Source: Thermoplasmata archaeon
GTDB lineage: Archaea; Thermoplasmatota; Thermoplasmata; Lutacidiplasmatales; UBA184
Assembly: GCA_027306505.1 (NCBI GenBank)
Contig: DAHUZP010000074.1
Location: 1-60,737 of the forward strand
Reading direction: 5' to 3'
Length of the DNA stretch: 60,737 nt
Both the position numbers and the translations under genes were made by a program. The notes beneath the pieces were generated by a model that ran no database searches, had not been told where the DNA came from, and worked only from the letters and a program-made list of their open reading frames with translations. Positions 16,367 through 24,559 of the stretch are shown here, piece after piece; position 1 is the first letter of the stretch, and each line of letters starts with the position of its first letter.

Positions 16367-17122
16367 TCACCTCGGCCGCTCGGGCCGGGGAAAAGCTTCC
16401 TTGCGGACCAGGAAGAGGTAGCGCTCCCCCTCCTTGCGGCGCTCCAGGACCGCGTGGCCCGTCTGCATGCGCCAGCGCTCGAGCTCGATCGGCGCGGTGG
16501 GATCGTCCACCACCAGCAGCACGACCTCCTCCGGCGCCCGGCGGGCGAGCTCCTCGTCCAGGCGAAGGAGCACCGCGGAGCACTCCGAGCCGAGCTCGAC
16601 GATCTCCACGTCGGGGAAGAGGGCATGGCAGCGCGTCCTCCGCTCCCGGATCAGCGCCCGGACCTCCTCCTGGACCTCTAGCGCCGGCCGGAGCGTCGAG
16701 GGCAGGGGTACGTCGTCCGCCCGGCGGACCCGGGCGACCCACCCCCGGCCGTAGGGCTCGTCGTTGAGCCACTTCGGCCGCGTGGAGAGCAGGGGGTTGC
16801 GCTCCACGACCTCCCCTCGGACCGGCAGGCGCAGGGCTCCCGTGTAGCGCACGCTCTCCGCCGTGGCGACGCTCCTCCCCCGTTCCTGCACCCCCTCCAG
16901 GGGCCGGTACCGGACCTCCTGTACCCTCCCCACGAAGGCGGTGAAGGGGGCCATGAGCCCGAAGGTGAGACCCCCGGGGGGTCCCGGGGAATGGGAGGGG
17001 TCGGAGGCTCCCTCCGGACGGACCCACACCTCGAACTCGAGGTCGTAGAGAAGGTCCGACGGAAGCGGGCAGCCTTCCACCAGCTCGGACCCCTCGCCCG
17101 TGAGGTTCGCCCGCTCCGGCAC
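16367..17122 (-). CDS. GcvH-like (lipoyl) domain fused to a TusA-like sulfur-carrier domain
   Basis: 251 residues from GTG 17122. Residues about 25-150 match glycine-cleavage H protein: FGLMAPFTAFVGRVQEVRY, AESVRYTGALRLPVRGEV and a GRGWVARVR strand. The lipoyl-Lys position (ESVK in GcvH) is Arg92 here, so lipoylation at the usual site seems impossible. Residues about 165-251 resemble TusA/SirA (VEIVELGSECSAVLLRLDEE, DDPTAPIELERWRMQTGHAV), with SEC in place of the CPxP motif. In sulfur-oxidising systems rhodanese, TusA and GcvH-like LbpA work together, and the adjacent rhodanese fits that theme. A leaderless start is supported by the TATA-like box at 17141-17150. Confidence 0.6.
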   Translation of the reverse strand: MPERANLTGEGSELVEGCPLPSDLLYDLEFEVWVRPEGASDPSHSPGPPGGLTFGLMAPFTAFVGRVQEVRYRPLEGVQERGRSVATAESVRYTGALRLPVRGEVVERNPLLSTRPKWLNDEPYGRGWVARVRRADDVPLPSTLRPALEVQEEVRALIRERRTRCHALFPDVEIVELGSECSAVLLRLDEELARRAPEEVVLLVVDDPTAPIELERWRMQTGHAVLERRKEGERYLFLVRKEAFPRPERPR

Positions 17123-17140
17123 GGCCAGGGGACCCGGGCA

Positions 17141-17150
17141 CGCTTAAATT
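17141..17150 (-). promoter_or_regulatory. TATA-like box for the GcvH-TusA fusion gene
   Basis: AATTTAAGCG on the minus strand, about 20-28 nt before GTG 17122; it decides the non-ATG start. Confidence 0.5.
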
Positions 17151-17190
17151 CCTCCCCCTTTGTGCCTCGCCGCCGCGCTAGGAGACAAGC

Positions 17191-17445
17191 ATGGAGGAGT
17201 ATGGCTTCGGGGAGTCCGCTCCCTCGATCACCGACGAACTTTCTGGGAATATGCTCAAGGTCTACAAGGCCATGAAGGAGCTAGCTCTCACCTCGGAGGA
17301 AAAGATGGGGACCGCCGAGCGGATCACCCAGACCTCCAAGCTCCCGAAGAACATGGTCCTCAACGCCCTGCAGGACCTTCAGACCAAGGGCTTCGTCCGG
17401 CGCAAGGTCCGGGACAAGGCCGCCGGTTACTACCTCGTGAAGTGA
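17191..17445 (+). CDS. Small winged-helix DNA-binding protein
   Basis: 84 residues. After a short acidic N-terminus come three helices and a wing: LKVYKAMKELALTSEEKMGT, AERITQTSKLPKNMVLNALQ (recognition helix) and the wing GFVRRKVRDKAAGYYLV. This is the minimal archaeal winged-helix fold, probably a transcription regulator or chromatin-type protein. It is divergent from the GcvH-TusA gene (68 bp between starts), so it could act on that promoter; this is inference. A hairpin follows the stop. Confidence 0.65.
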   Translation: MEEYGFGESAPSITDELSGNMLKVYKAMKELALTSEEKMGTAERITQTSKLPKNMVLNALQDLQTKGFVRRKVRDKAAGYYLVK

Positions 17446-17452
17446 GCCCCCG

Positions 17453-17472
17453 GGCGAGGGTCGTCCCTCGCC
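17453..17472 (+). terminator. Hairpin after the winged-helix gene
   Basis: GGCGAGGG-TCGT-CCCTCGCC, a perfect 8-bp stem with a 4-nt loop starting 8 nt after the stop at 17445. There is no T-run, so a terminator role is only suggested by position. Confidence 0.35.
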
Positions 17473-17595
17473 TTGGGTGCCCCGGTCCGGGCGGTCGAGG
17501 TCCGTCGCTCAGAGCGGCGCCTATCGCTAGGGGCCGACGATGGGTCCCCTCCGAAGAGCGGAGCGATGCGCTGCTTCGGGCGGAAGGGAGCAGGC

Positions 17596-18579
17596 CTATT
17601 CGCTGGTGGCCGTCTTCGCGGCCCGCCCCGCGAGCAGCCGCTCGAGCGTCCGGCTCGTGGAGCGCAGGGTGACCTCGGTGACCGAGCCGACCCGGGCGAC
17701 CTGGGTCCGCGCGCGGGGGTCCCCGTGCTGCTCGCTCGCGAGATAGATGAGCGCCGCGACCATCCCATGCGGGGAGAGCCCCGAGACCTCCGGGTGACCC
17801 TGCGTCTCCCGAAGCATCGCCTCCACCGTCGAGCGGACCTGGGGCGAGAGCGCGAGCTCCTGCGCGTAACGGGCGAGATAGGCCTGGAGGTTCACGATCG
17901 GTAGGGGTGCGCCGATGCTCCGGCTGAGGGCCTTGAAGGCCCGTCCGAGCTCCGAGCGACGGATGCCCAGCACATTGCTCACCTCGCCCAGCGTGCGGGG
18001 GAGGCCGAAGCGCCGGCAGGCCGCGTAGAGGGAAGCGCCCACGCTCGAGCCCAGGTTGCGTCCCCGGAAGGCGCCCCGTTGGGAACCGATGCGGAAGACA
18101 CGCTCGGCCTCCGACCGCACGACCGCGGGAAGCCCCAGGGAGGCGGACGAACGGGCGAGCAGGTCGCGCGCGGGGGAGCGCTCGAGCGGGTTGTCGGTGC
18201 GCCGGGAGACCTCCCGGTCCATGAGCCACTTGAGATGACCGTAGTAGTTGCGGCGGTCCGCCGAGAGCGCCCGGCCCTGGCCGTCACGCCGTATGCCGAG
18301 CGTGCTGCCTAGCTGCTTGCGAGGCGCGCCCGCCGGCACGAAGGGGCCTACCCCACGCCCGCCTTCGGGCGCCGTGGAGCCGTCGGTGAAAGGTAGGTCG
18401 TCCGAGATCCAGGCGGGCCCCAGGACGAGGCCGCAGTCCCCGCAGTGGAGCTCCGCGCTCCCTGCATCCCGTACCAGTCGGGTGCCTTTGCACTCCGGGC
18501 AACGGGTGGCGGCGCCTTGCTCGGCCCCTGGCGACGGGCCCCGGACCAAGTTCCCCACGTCAAGGGCTAGCAGGGCCAC
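17596..18579 (-). CDS. tfb: Transcription initiation factor IIB (TFB), divergent paralogue
   Basis: 327 residues. N-terminal zinc ribbon with Cys27, Cys30, Cys46 and Cys49 (CPECKG...HCGDCGLVL); linker with LGIRRDGQGRALSADRRNYY (B-reader/linker region); two cyclin repeats (about 115-205 and 215-310) with GASLYAACRRFGLPRTLGEV and HGMVAALIYLASEQHG. TFB bridges TBP-promoter DNA and RNA polymerase. The linker is shortened and diverged from canonical TFB, so it may be a paralogue with its own promoter set. Start GTG 18579; an alternative GTG at 18558 fits better with the AT box at 18589-18600. Shares its upstream region with the divergent membrane-protein gene. Confidence 0.88.
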   Translation of the reverse strand: MALLALDVGNLVRGPSPGAEQGAATRCPECKGTRLVRDAGSAELHCGDCGLVLGPAWISDDLPFTDGSTAPEGGRGVGPFVPAGAPRKQLGSTLGIRRDGQGRALSADRRNYYGHLKWLMDREVSRRTDNPLERSPARDLLARSSASLGLPAVVRSEAERVFRIGSQRGAFRGRNLGSSVGASLYAACRRFGLPRTLGEVSNVLGIRRSELGRAFKALSRSIGAPLPIVNLQAYLARYAQELALSPQVRSTVEAMLRETQGHPEVSGLSPHGMVAALIYLASEQHGDPRARTQVARVGSVTEVTLRSTSRTLERLLAGRAAKTATSE

Positions 18580-18580
18580 T

Positions 18581-18600
18581 GTTTATAGCTATTTACAAGG
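18581..18600. promoter_or_regulatory. Bidirectional AT-rich promoter between TFB and a membrane protein
   Basis: GTTTATAG (18581-18588) lies about 24 nt before the plus-strand GTG 18612; TTGTAAATAGC on the minus strand (18589-18599) lies upstream of the tfb starts. A 20-bp AT island carries both boxes. Confidence 0.5.
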
Positions 18601-18611
18601 CTGAGTCCCAC

Positions 18612-19394
18612 GTGCGGCGTGGCCTCGTGATGGCCGGAGGCGGCCTCCTCGTCCTCGGCCTGATGGTGGTGAGCGTAGGTCTCCTCGACTTCCCCCAGAC
18701 GACCGGCACCCAGGCCTCCGGGCCGCTCTCGACCTTCCCAATCCCCGCCGGGGGGTTCCGTACCCAGAACCTGAGCCCCGCCAGCCAGGGGGTGATCTCC
18801 GGGGGCACCGTGGACGTGCAATACTCCGCCTCCGGTCCGGTCGAGGCCTATCTCCTGCGGGGGACCGGTGCCTGTCAGAGCATCGATTATCGTAATCCCT
18901 CCCCCTCCTGCATCCTGCAGTTCGTCGGGTCGAAGGCGAGCGGCAGCCTCTCCACCGGCTCCGCGACGTCCTTCCCCTATGTCGTCGACCTCATCGACCC
19001 CGGCAACGTCTCCCTCAACGGCCTCGGCAGCTTCTCGGTGGTGAGCGACGTGACGCAGGGAATCCCCCTCTGGCAGGTGATGGTGATCCTCGCGGCCGGT
19101 GGACTGCTCGCGGTGATCGGAGGGATCGCCTCCTTCCTCGGCATCTACCTGCAGGGCGACCCCTATGCGGCCACCGACGGCGCCGCGTCCCTGCCCACCC
19201 CCGAGCCTCTGCCCGAGGGGGACGAGGGGGGAGGAGCGCCCGGCGGGCAGGAGGGCCCAGGGGAGGGGGAGAGCTCCGGAGGCTCCGGATCCGAACCGTC
19301 CGAGCAGCGGGAGAAGCGCTCGGAGCCCCGTCCCGCAGCCCCTGCGACCCCGGCCCCCGCCCCGGAGCCCGCGGAAGAGAAGGCCCTCTGGTAG
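18612..19394 (+). CDS. Membrane-anchored surface protein of unknown function
   Basis: 260 residues from GTG 18612 (or ATG 18630). An N-terminal TM/signal anchor (VMAGGGLLVLGLMVVSVGL) is followed by a ~120-residue extracytoplasmic beta-rich domain with one Cys pair (GACQS ... SPSCILQF), a second TM (WQVMVILAAGGLLAVIGGIA, about 155-178), and a long Pro/Glu/Gly-rich tail ending in PAPEPAEEKALW that is probably disordered in the cytoplasm. No family recognised. It faces aIF5B convergently, with the two stop codons only 7 bp apart. Confidence 0.6.
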   Translation: MRRGLVMAGGGLLVLGLMVVSVGLLDFPQTTGTQASGPLSTFPIPAGGFRTQNLSPASQGVISGGTVDVQYSASGPVEAYLLRGTGACQSIDYRNPSPSCILQFVGSKASGSLSTGSATSFPYVVDLIDPGNVSLNGLGSFSVVSDVTQGIPLWQVMVILAAGGLLAVIGGIASFLGIYLQGDPYAATDGAASLPTPEPLPEGDEGGGAPGGQEGPGEGESSGGSGSEPSEQREKRSEPRPAAPATPAPAPEPAEEKALW

Positions 19395-19401
19395 GGAGGG
19401 C

Positions 19402-21168
19402 TCACCTCGCCCAGAAGGGTTCCTTCTGCCGGCGGATGTTGAGGATCTCGTCGAAGACCTCGCGCTCGGAAGGGTGCATCTCGACCTTCTGGAGCGTGCG
19501 CGCCGTCTCCTCGTTGAGGGAGACGTAGAGGACATCGCCCTCGTTGAAGGACCGTCCCACCGTCGCGCCCTCGATCGCGGCCGCGACCTCGACCCCCTCC
19601 TCCGCCTTGGGGAGCGACGTCCCTTTGTTCTGGAGGGCCCGCAAGAGGCCGACCTCGACCCCGTCCTTGCCCATGACCCGGGTCGCGGGACGGAGCGTGC
19701 CGGCGAGCACCTTCACCCCGACGATAGCCGGGTGGGAGCGGTGGAAGACGTAGCCGGGCATCACCTGGAACTTCGCCGGGTGGACGATCGCCTTGCGCCG
19801 CTCCTGCTCGAGCTCCTCCCGGCGGGTCTCCCGCCAGGCCTGGTACTCCTCGAGCAAGCGGTACATGACGTCCCCCTGGAAGACCTTCACGTCGGAGGCT
19901 GGGAGCGCGCTCGCGGCCTCGGGAAGGAGCGGCACCGCGAAGGCGAGGATGGCCCGGGCGAGCGGGTCGCGCACCGCCTTCATGACCAGCGCGTCGCGCT
20001 TGGCGACCGCCCCCACCTCGGCGCCCTTGATCGGGATCTTCGCTTCCTGACACTCGAAGGCGAGCGCCTCGAGCCCCCCCAGGGTGTCCGCCTTGAGCCA
20101 GACGCCGTTCTCCTCCACGGCCGTCACGGGGTAGGTCTCCGACTCGATCTCCTCGAGCGCCCGCGTCTGCGCTTCGGCCCCATCGTCCGCGACCACCTTG
20201 ATGAGCCCGCCCGGGAGCGCTCGCTCGATGTCGGGGGCCGAGAGCTGCACCCCGGAGGCGGCGACCGCTTCGGAGAGCGGCTCCATCCGGCGGGAGGAGG
20301 TCCCGCGTCCATGCCGGGTCACGGTGGGACGGGCGAGCACGCGCACCTTCGAGACGAACGGTCCGTCCATGCCGGTCACGACAATGGGGTCGCCTACCTT
20401 GATGCGGCCCTGGTAGACGATCACGTTCGCGACGGCGCCGATCCCGCGCTCCTCCGACCGCTCGAGGATGGTCGCCTCCCCCATGCGCTGCTCCTGCCGA
20501 AGCTCCTCCTCCAGGAAGCGCTGGGAGAGCCCCACCAGCACCGCGAGCAGGTCGGGGATCCCCGCCCCGGTCTTCGCGCTCACCGGGACGATCGCGACGT
20601 TGCGGGTGTAGTCCGCGACCCGGTCGTACCGCTCGGCGGAGAAGCCCAACTGGTCGAGCGACTCCGACAGGGAGTAGATCCGCTCGTCGATCGCCCGCTG
20701 CGTGTCGGTGGGCAGCGTGCGGAGGAAGGCGGGGAGCGGGGTGCGGGCGGGCGGGGTGCGCCAGCCCTGGATCGTGTCCACCTTGTTCGCCGCGATGAGG
20801 AAGGGGGTCTTCGCGTGCCGGAGGATCTGCAGGACCTCCCGGGTCTGGGGCATGACCCCCTCTCGGACGTCGATCACGACGATCGCGATGTCCGCGAGCG
20901 CCCCGCCCCGCCGTCGCATCGAGACGAAGGAGCGGTGCCCCGGCGTGTCGATGAAGAGCAGGCCGGGGATCGAGAACTGCTCGGCCTGGAGCAGTCCCGC
21001 GCAGACCTTCTCGATGACCTTGAGCGGGACCTCCACCGCCCCGATGTGCTGGGTGATCCCCCCGGCCTCCTTGGCCGCCTTCGCGGAGCCCGAGATCTTG
21101 TCGAGCAGCGTCGTCTTGCCGTGGTCGACGTGCCCCATCATGGACACGATCGGTTGACGGAGCGACAT
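19402..21168 (-). CDS. infB: Translation initiation factor aIF5B (IF-2 family GTPase)
   Basis: 588 residues. G1 GHVDHGKTT (12-20), switch I region with [10 protein letters not shown]3 DTPGHRSF, G4 NKVDTIQGW and G5 VSAKTGAG near residue 185; then beta-barrel domain II ([20 protein letters not shown]), domain III and domain IV ending in the aIF5B-type tail [15 protein letters not shown]. It promotes subunit joining during translation initiation. The length is normal for archaeal aIF5B, without the intein seen in some archaea. The ATG 21168 start sits at the conserved N-terminus. Confidence 0.95.
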   Translation of the reverse strand: MSLRQPIVSMMGHVDHGKTTLLDKISGSAKAAKEAGGITQHIGAVEVPLKVIEKVCAGLLQAEQFSIPGLLFIDTPGHRSFVSMRRRGGALADIAIVVIDVREGVMPQTREVLQILRHAKTPFLIAANKVDTIQGWRTPPARTPLPAFLRTLPTDTQRAIDERIYSLSESLDQLGFSAERYDRVADYTRNVAIVPVSAKTGAGIPDLLAVLVGLSQRFLEEELRQEQRMGEATILERSEERGIGAVANVIVYQGRIKVGDPIVVTGMDGPFVSKVRVLARPTVTRHGRGTSSRRMEPLSEAVAASGVQLSAPDIERALPGGLIKVVADDGAEAQTRALEEIESETYPVTAVEENGVWLKADTLGGLEALAFECQEAKIPIKGAEVGAVAKRDALVMKAVRDPLARAILAFAVPLLPEAASALPASDVKVFQGDVMYRLLEEYQAWRETRREELEQERRKAIVHPAKFQVMPGYVFHRSHPAIVGVKVLAGTLRPATRVMGKDGVEVGLLRALQNKGTSLPKAEEGVEVAAAIEGATVGRSFNEGDVLYVSLNEETARTLQKVEMHPSEREVFDEILNIRRQKEPFWAR

Positions 21169-21329
21169 CCTCTCCTTCGACCTCCCTGTGCGAGGACCCT
21201 GCGCGGGACCTCTTTCCGAGCGACACCCAGGTCCGCCCGGCGCCCCGCGTAGTCCCGCTTGCCCATAAAGGGCGAGCGGGGAGGAGCCTCCTCATCTCCC
21301 CGCACGTCTAGGGGCTCCCGAGGTCCCCC

Positions 21330-21851
21330 ATGCTGTCGAGCAAGGCCAGCGCCCGATACACGTTCGTCCAGGAGTTCGACGCCCCCCGTGACTTCGTCTT
21401 CCGCTGGTGCACCGACTACTCCGGGGACGACGGGGCGCTCTCACGCGAGGGCTACGACCGCTGGGTCCTGTCCCGGTCGAAGCACGAGGTGGTCTTCGAG
21501 GACCTGGGCCGCTCTCCCGGCGGCTGGCAGTGGCGCAGGTACACCGTGAAGCTCCGCCCGCCCCGCCGGTGGGAGGCCCTTTCGGTCGGGAACTACCGGT
21601 GCTGGAAGCTTTCCTACCACCTGGAGGAGCTCCCGGGCGGGCGGACCCGCATGACGCTCAAGGGCACGCGCACCCCCGGGCCCGTGGGCGCTCCCAACCC
21701 GTCGAAGCGAGCGATGGAGGCGGACCTCAGGAAGCTCTGGGGGAACTTCTCCCGGGCGCTCGAACGGGAGTACCGCGGGGGGCAGCGAAGGGGCCCTCGC
21801 CCGGGCGCCCGCTCCGCTCGCCCCTCTTCCCGGCGCCACGGCCGGAACTAG
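21330..21851 (+). CDS. SRPBCC (START/Bet v1-like) domain protein
   Basis: 173 residues. The first ~140 form the SRPBCC helix-grip pattern: YTFVQEFDAPRDFVFRWCTDY at the N-terminus, central strands EVVFEDLGRSPGGWQWRRYTV, WKLSYHLEELPGGRTRMTL, and a C-terminal helix AMEADLRKLWGNFSRALEREY. Such proteins bind hydrophobic ligands or act as polyketide cyclase-like enzymes; the ligand is unknown. The last 25 residues are Arg/Pro/Ser-rich. The stop overlaps the convergent phosphodiesterase stop by 4 bp. A TATA-like CATAAAGG lies at 21265-21272. Confidence 0.75.
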   Translation: MLSSKASARYTFVQEFDAPRDFVFRWCTDYSGDDGALSREGYDRWVLSRSKHEVVFEDLGRSPGGWQWRRYTVKLRPPRRWEALSVGNYRCWKLSYHLEELPGGRTRMTLKGTRTPGPVGAPNPSKRAMEADLRKLWGNFSRALEREYRGGQRRGPRPGARSARPSSRRHGRN

Positions 21852-23170
21852 GGCTCGAGCTTAGCGAGCTCCTCGAACGGGAGCGAGACCAGCGCCACCA
21901 GCAGCTCCTCGGGGGAGAGGCCCCCGTGGCTCCCCTTGAGGAAGTGCTCCTCAGGGGTCCGGGCGCCGGGGGGGCGGTACCAGAGCGAGGCCCCGGGTCC
22001 CGCGAGCGCGAGGAGGTCGCCCGTCCGCTCCGCGAGCTCCGGATGCAGGGGGCCCGGGCCGTAGAGGCCCGCCTTCACCGTCTCCCCCACATCGAGGAGC
22101 GTCCAATCGGAAGGGAGCGTCGAGGTGAGATGGGAGCGGAGCTCCTCCTTGCGACCGGACTTGGCCTTGAGGAAGGCGGCCCGGCGCTCCCCGGAGGGGG
22201 GGCGCTGGAGGAGCTCGAGGAGCCGTGCGTCCTCGTGGGCCGCGCGGGCGAGCGAAGGCTGGACCTCGACCTGGCCGTGGTCCCCCGTCAGGAATAGGTG
22301 CACGCCCTCCCGTGCGGCTGGTGACAGACGGGCGGCGGCCGAGGCGAGCGCGTGGAGCACGTGGGTGATCTCGTCGGCCGCGATCGTGAGAAGCGGGCCG
22401 TTGAGGTGGCCCACCGCGTCCAGCAGGTCCCAGTACACCCAGAGGAGCCGGGGCCGCTGCTCCGGGGGATGGGAGAGGAGCCGGGTGAGGTGGTGGGTGA
22501 GGTCCGAGAGCGAAAGGTACCCCTCGAACCTCGCCCCGTCGTAGAGGATGCGCGTGAAGGCGCTGCCCTGGAACTGCTCCTTCGTGAGGGCGACGGAACG
22601 GACCCCTCGGGAGAAGAGGGTCGGGACGGGCATGAGGTCCTTGGGCTGGAACCCCCGGGCGATGGCCAGGTCCCGGGAGCCCCCCCAGGGAGGAGCGAAC
22701 TTGAGCGTGTTGAGGATGGAGCCCCAGCCGGGGAAGTACTCGGTGTATCCGACGATCCCGTGGGTGCCGGGGGCGACGCCGTTGGAGAGGGAGATCAACG
22801 CGGAGGAGGTGGTCGAGGGGAAGACCGACGTGATCGGCAGCGTCCGGGGAGCGAGCCCTTCCGCGAGACGACGCTGCGCGGGGGAGCGGGCGACCTCGAG
22901 GAAGCCCTGGAACGACGTCCAGCCGAAGCCATCCAGGAGGAAGACGACGGTGGTCGAGCCCTCCCCGCCCTCTGAAAGCCCCTCCGCATAGGTCGACCTT
23001 AGCGGTGGGAGCAGCGGAGCGGCCAGAGCTCCGCCCGCCCGGCGGAAGGCGCTCACGCCCACGTTCGGGAGCGAGCGGCCGTCGAAGTCGGGCCCTGGGT
23101 ACTTCCCCCCGAAGCGGGGCTTGGAGAGCCCCTCGGCGAGCCGAAGGGCGCTCTCCCCCACCCGGACCAC
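21848..23170 (-). CDS. Alkaline-phosphatase superfamily phosphodiesterase
   Basis: About 440 residues. Metal-site signature VVFLLDGFGW, nucleophile region VFPSTTSSALISLSNG with the Thr of PSTT, GTHGIVGYTEYFPGWG, WDLLDAVGHLNGP and LFLTGDHGQVEV (Asp-His metal ligands) match type I phosphodiesterase/nucleotide pyrophosphatases. No signal peptide or TM is apparent, so it may act in the cytoplasm. GTG 23170 or the adjacent TTG 23173 is the likely start; no ATG precedes the domain. It lies downstream of the tauE/DUF1634 pair, from which a small hairpin at 23191-23205 separates it. Confidence 0.85.
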   Translation of the reverse strand: MVRVGESALRLAEGLSKPRFGGKYPGPDFDGRSLPNVGVSAFRRAGGALAAPLLPPLRSTYAEGLSEGGEGSTTVVFLLDGFGWTSFQGFLEVARSPAQRRLAEGLAPRTLPITSVFPSTTSSALISLSNGVAPGTHGIVGYTEYFPGWGSILNTLKFAPPWGGSRDLAIARGFQPKDLMPVPTLFSRGVRSVALTKEQFQGSAFTRILYDGARFEGYLSLSDLTHHLTRLLSHPPEQRPRLLWVYWDLLDAVGHLNGPLLTIAADEITHVLHALASAAARLSPAAREGVHLFLTGDHGQVEVQPSLARAAHEDARLLELLQRPPSGERRAAFLKAKSGRKEELRSHLTSTLPSDWTLLDVGETVKAGLYGPGPLHPELAERTGDLLALAGPGASLWYRPPGARTPEEHFLKGSHGGLSPEELLVALVSLPFEELAKLEP

Positions 23171-23190
23171 CAAGTCTCCGACCTCCTTCG

Positions 23191-23205
23191 GTGCCCCTCA
23201 AGGGG
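23191..23205 (-). terminator. Hairpin between the DUF1634 gene and the phosphodiesterase
   Basis: GCCCC-TCAA-GGGGC, a 5-bp GC stem with a tetraloop, sits 40 nt past the DUF1634 stop and before the phosphodiesterase start. Possible transcription boundary. Confidence 0.25.
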
Positions 23206-23245
23206 CGAGGCTCTTGAAAGTGAGGAGCCCCCGCGCCCCGTCCCC

Positions 23246-23632
23246 TCAGAGGAGGAGGCCGACCACGACGCTCGCGACGAGGACGAGGAGCACCGCGCTC
23301 ACCAGGGCAGCGTAGTCGCTCTCCCGCGCCTGGTGGAAGGCGAGGACCGAGGCGCAGACCCGCGCGATGGGAGTTCCGACGAGGACGGCGATCCCGGCGA
23401 GCAGAAGCTCGATCCCCGGGGACATCCCGAGCCACGGTCGAAGGTCCAGCAGGTCCAACGGCCGTTGAAGGTCCGAGGGCGAGGCCTGCAGCGCCACCAG
23501 AAGCCCCCCCACGGTGAGCAGCAGAGCGCCCAGCGACACGCCGTAGCGCAGGATGCGGCCGAGCTGCCCGGCGAGCCGGTCGATGTCCGCCGACGGGACA
23601 GGCGGCGCTGCCCCGTCGTGCGCCCCGGTCAT
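23246..23632 (-). CDS. DUF1634 family membrane protein
   Basis: 128 residues with three TM segments: GVSLGALLLTVGGLLVAL, GIELLLAGIAVLVGTPIARV and YAALVSAVLLVLVASVVVG. The GTPIARV motif after TM2 is typical of DUF1634, which is almost always encoded next to a TauE/SafE permease. Here its ATG overlaps the tauE stop (ATGA, 23629-23632), so the two are translationally coupled and the protein probably is a small accessory subunit of the permease. Confidence 0.8.
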   Translation of the reverse strand: MTGAHDGAAPPVPSADIDRLAGQLGRILRYGVSLGALLLTVGGLLVALQASPSDLQRPLDLLDLRPWLGMSPGIELLLAGIAVLVGTPIARVCASVLAFHQARESDYAALVSAVLLVLVASVVVGLLL

Positions 23633-24513
23633 AGGCTGGACACCCCGAGGCCCCTCAGGACCATGATGAGCGCGGCCGCCAACAGGACGAGGATGAAGGC
23701 GAGCTTGAGCGTCCGCGTGGAAGCGACCTCATGCAGACGCGTCCCCAGGAACGTTCCCGCGAGGGTCCCCACAGCGACGGGAGCGACGATGAGCGGCAGG
23801 ACGTCCCCTTGGGCGAGGTAGACCAGAGCGCCCGCGACGGCCGTGACGCCGATCATGAGCGAGCTCGTCGCGGAGGCGACCTTGATCGGCACCCCCATGA
23901 CGCCGGTCATCGCGGGCACCTTGTAGATCCCGCCGCCGATGCCAAGAAGGCCGGAAGCGCACCCTGCGACGAAGGCGAGCGCCAGGCCGGTCCTTGCCCT
24001 TCCGACTCGGAACGCTGTCGCGGGGCGGTCGCCGTCGGGAGGAGCGGTCCCGTGGAGCCTCCATCGGTCCGCGAGCCGGTCCGGGGGCGGGACCGTCACC
24101 TGTCCGCGCTTGAGGTCCCGGTAGAGGAGCCCGACCGCGGAGGCGCAGACGGCGGCGAAGGCGCCGTAGAGCACCTCGCTCCCCGCGGCACCCAGGAGGA
24201 CGAACGCGGTGACGAACGCCCCGAAGAGCGCGCCCACCGAGGTCGCGATCTCCAGGAAGAAGCCGAGCCGAAGGTGCAGGAGCCCGCGCGAGGCGTAGCG
24301 GGAAGCGGAACCCGCCGAGGTCGCGATGACCGAGATGAGGGAGCAGGCGACCGCGAAGTGGACGTCCACCCCGAAGAGCAACACCAGGCCGGGAACGATC
24401 ACCAGCCCTCCGCCCAGACCGAGCAGCGAGCCTAGGGCGCCCGCGCCGATCGCGAGCAGAAGGATCCCTAGGAGCGCGAGCGCCAGCGAGAGCAAGGCCC
24501 CTCTCCCCCCCAC
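23629..24513 (-). CDS. TauE/SafE family anion permease
   Basis: About 294 residues from GTG 24513. Two repeats of the TauE/SafE fold, each beginning with a Gly-rich helix: GSLLGLGGGLVIVPGLVLLFG and ASGLLGIGGGIYKVPAMTG; around eight TM helices with a charged central loop (RDLKRGQVTVPPPDRLADR). Members export sulfite, sulfoacetate or other organic anions; the substrate is unknown here, though a rhodanese lies 8 kb away. The open frame continues upstream into dinB, but that extension is not hydrophobic. It follows dinB on the same strand. Confidence 0.85.
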   Translation of the reverse strand: MGGRGALLSLALALLGILLLAIGAGALGSLLGLGGGLVIVPGLVLLFGVDVHFAVACSLISVIATSAGSASRYASRGLLHLRLGFFLEIATSVGALFGAFVTAFVLLGAAGSEVLYGAFAAVCASAVGLLYRDLKRGQVTVPPPDRLADRWRLHGTAPPDGDRPATAFRVGRARTGLALAFVAGCASGLLGIGGGIYKVPAMTGVMGVPIKVASATSSLMIGVTAVAGALVYLAQGDVLPLIVAPVAVGTLAGTFLGTRLHEVASTRTLKLAFILVLLAAALIMVLRGLGVSSL

Positions 24514-24559
24514 CTGGCGGCCCTTGCGGGGCCCTGCGCGTCCATCGCGGGCTCGGATT

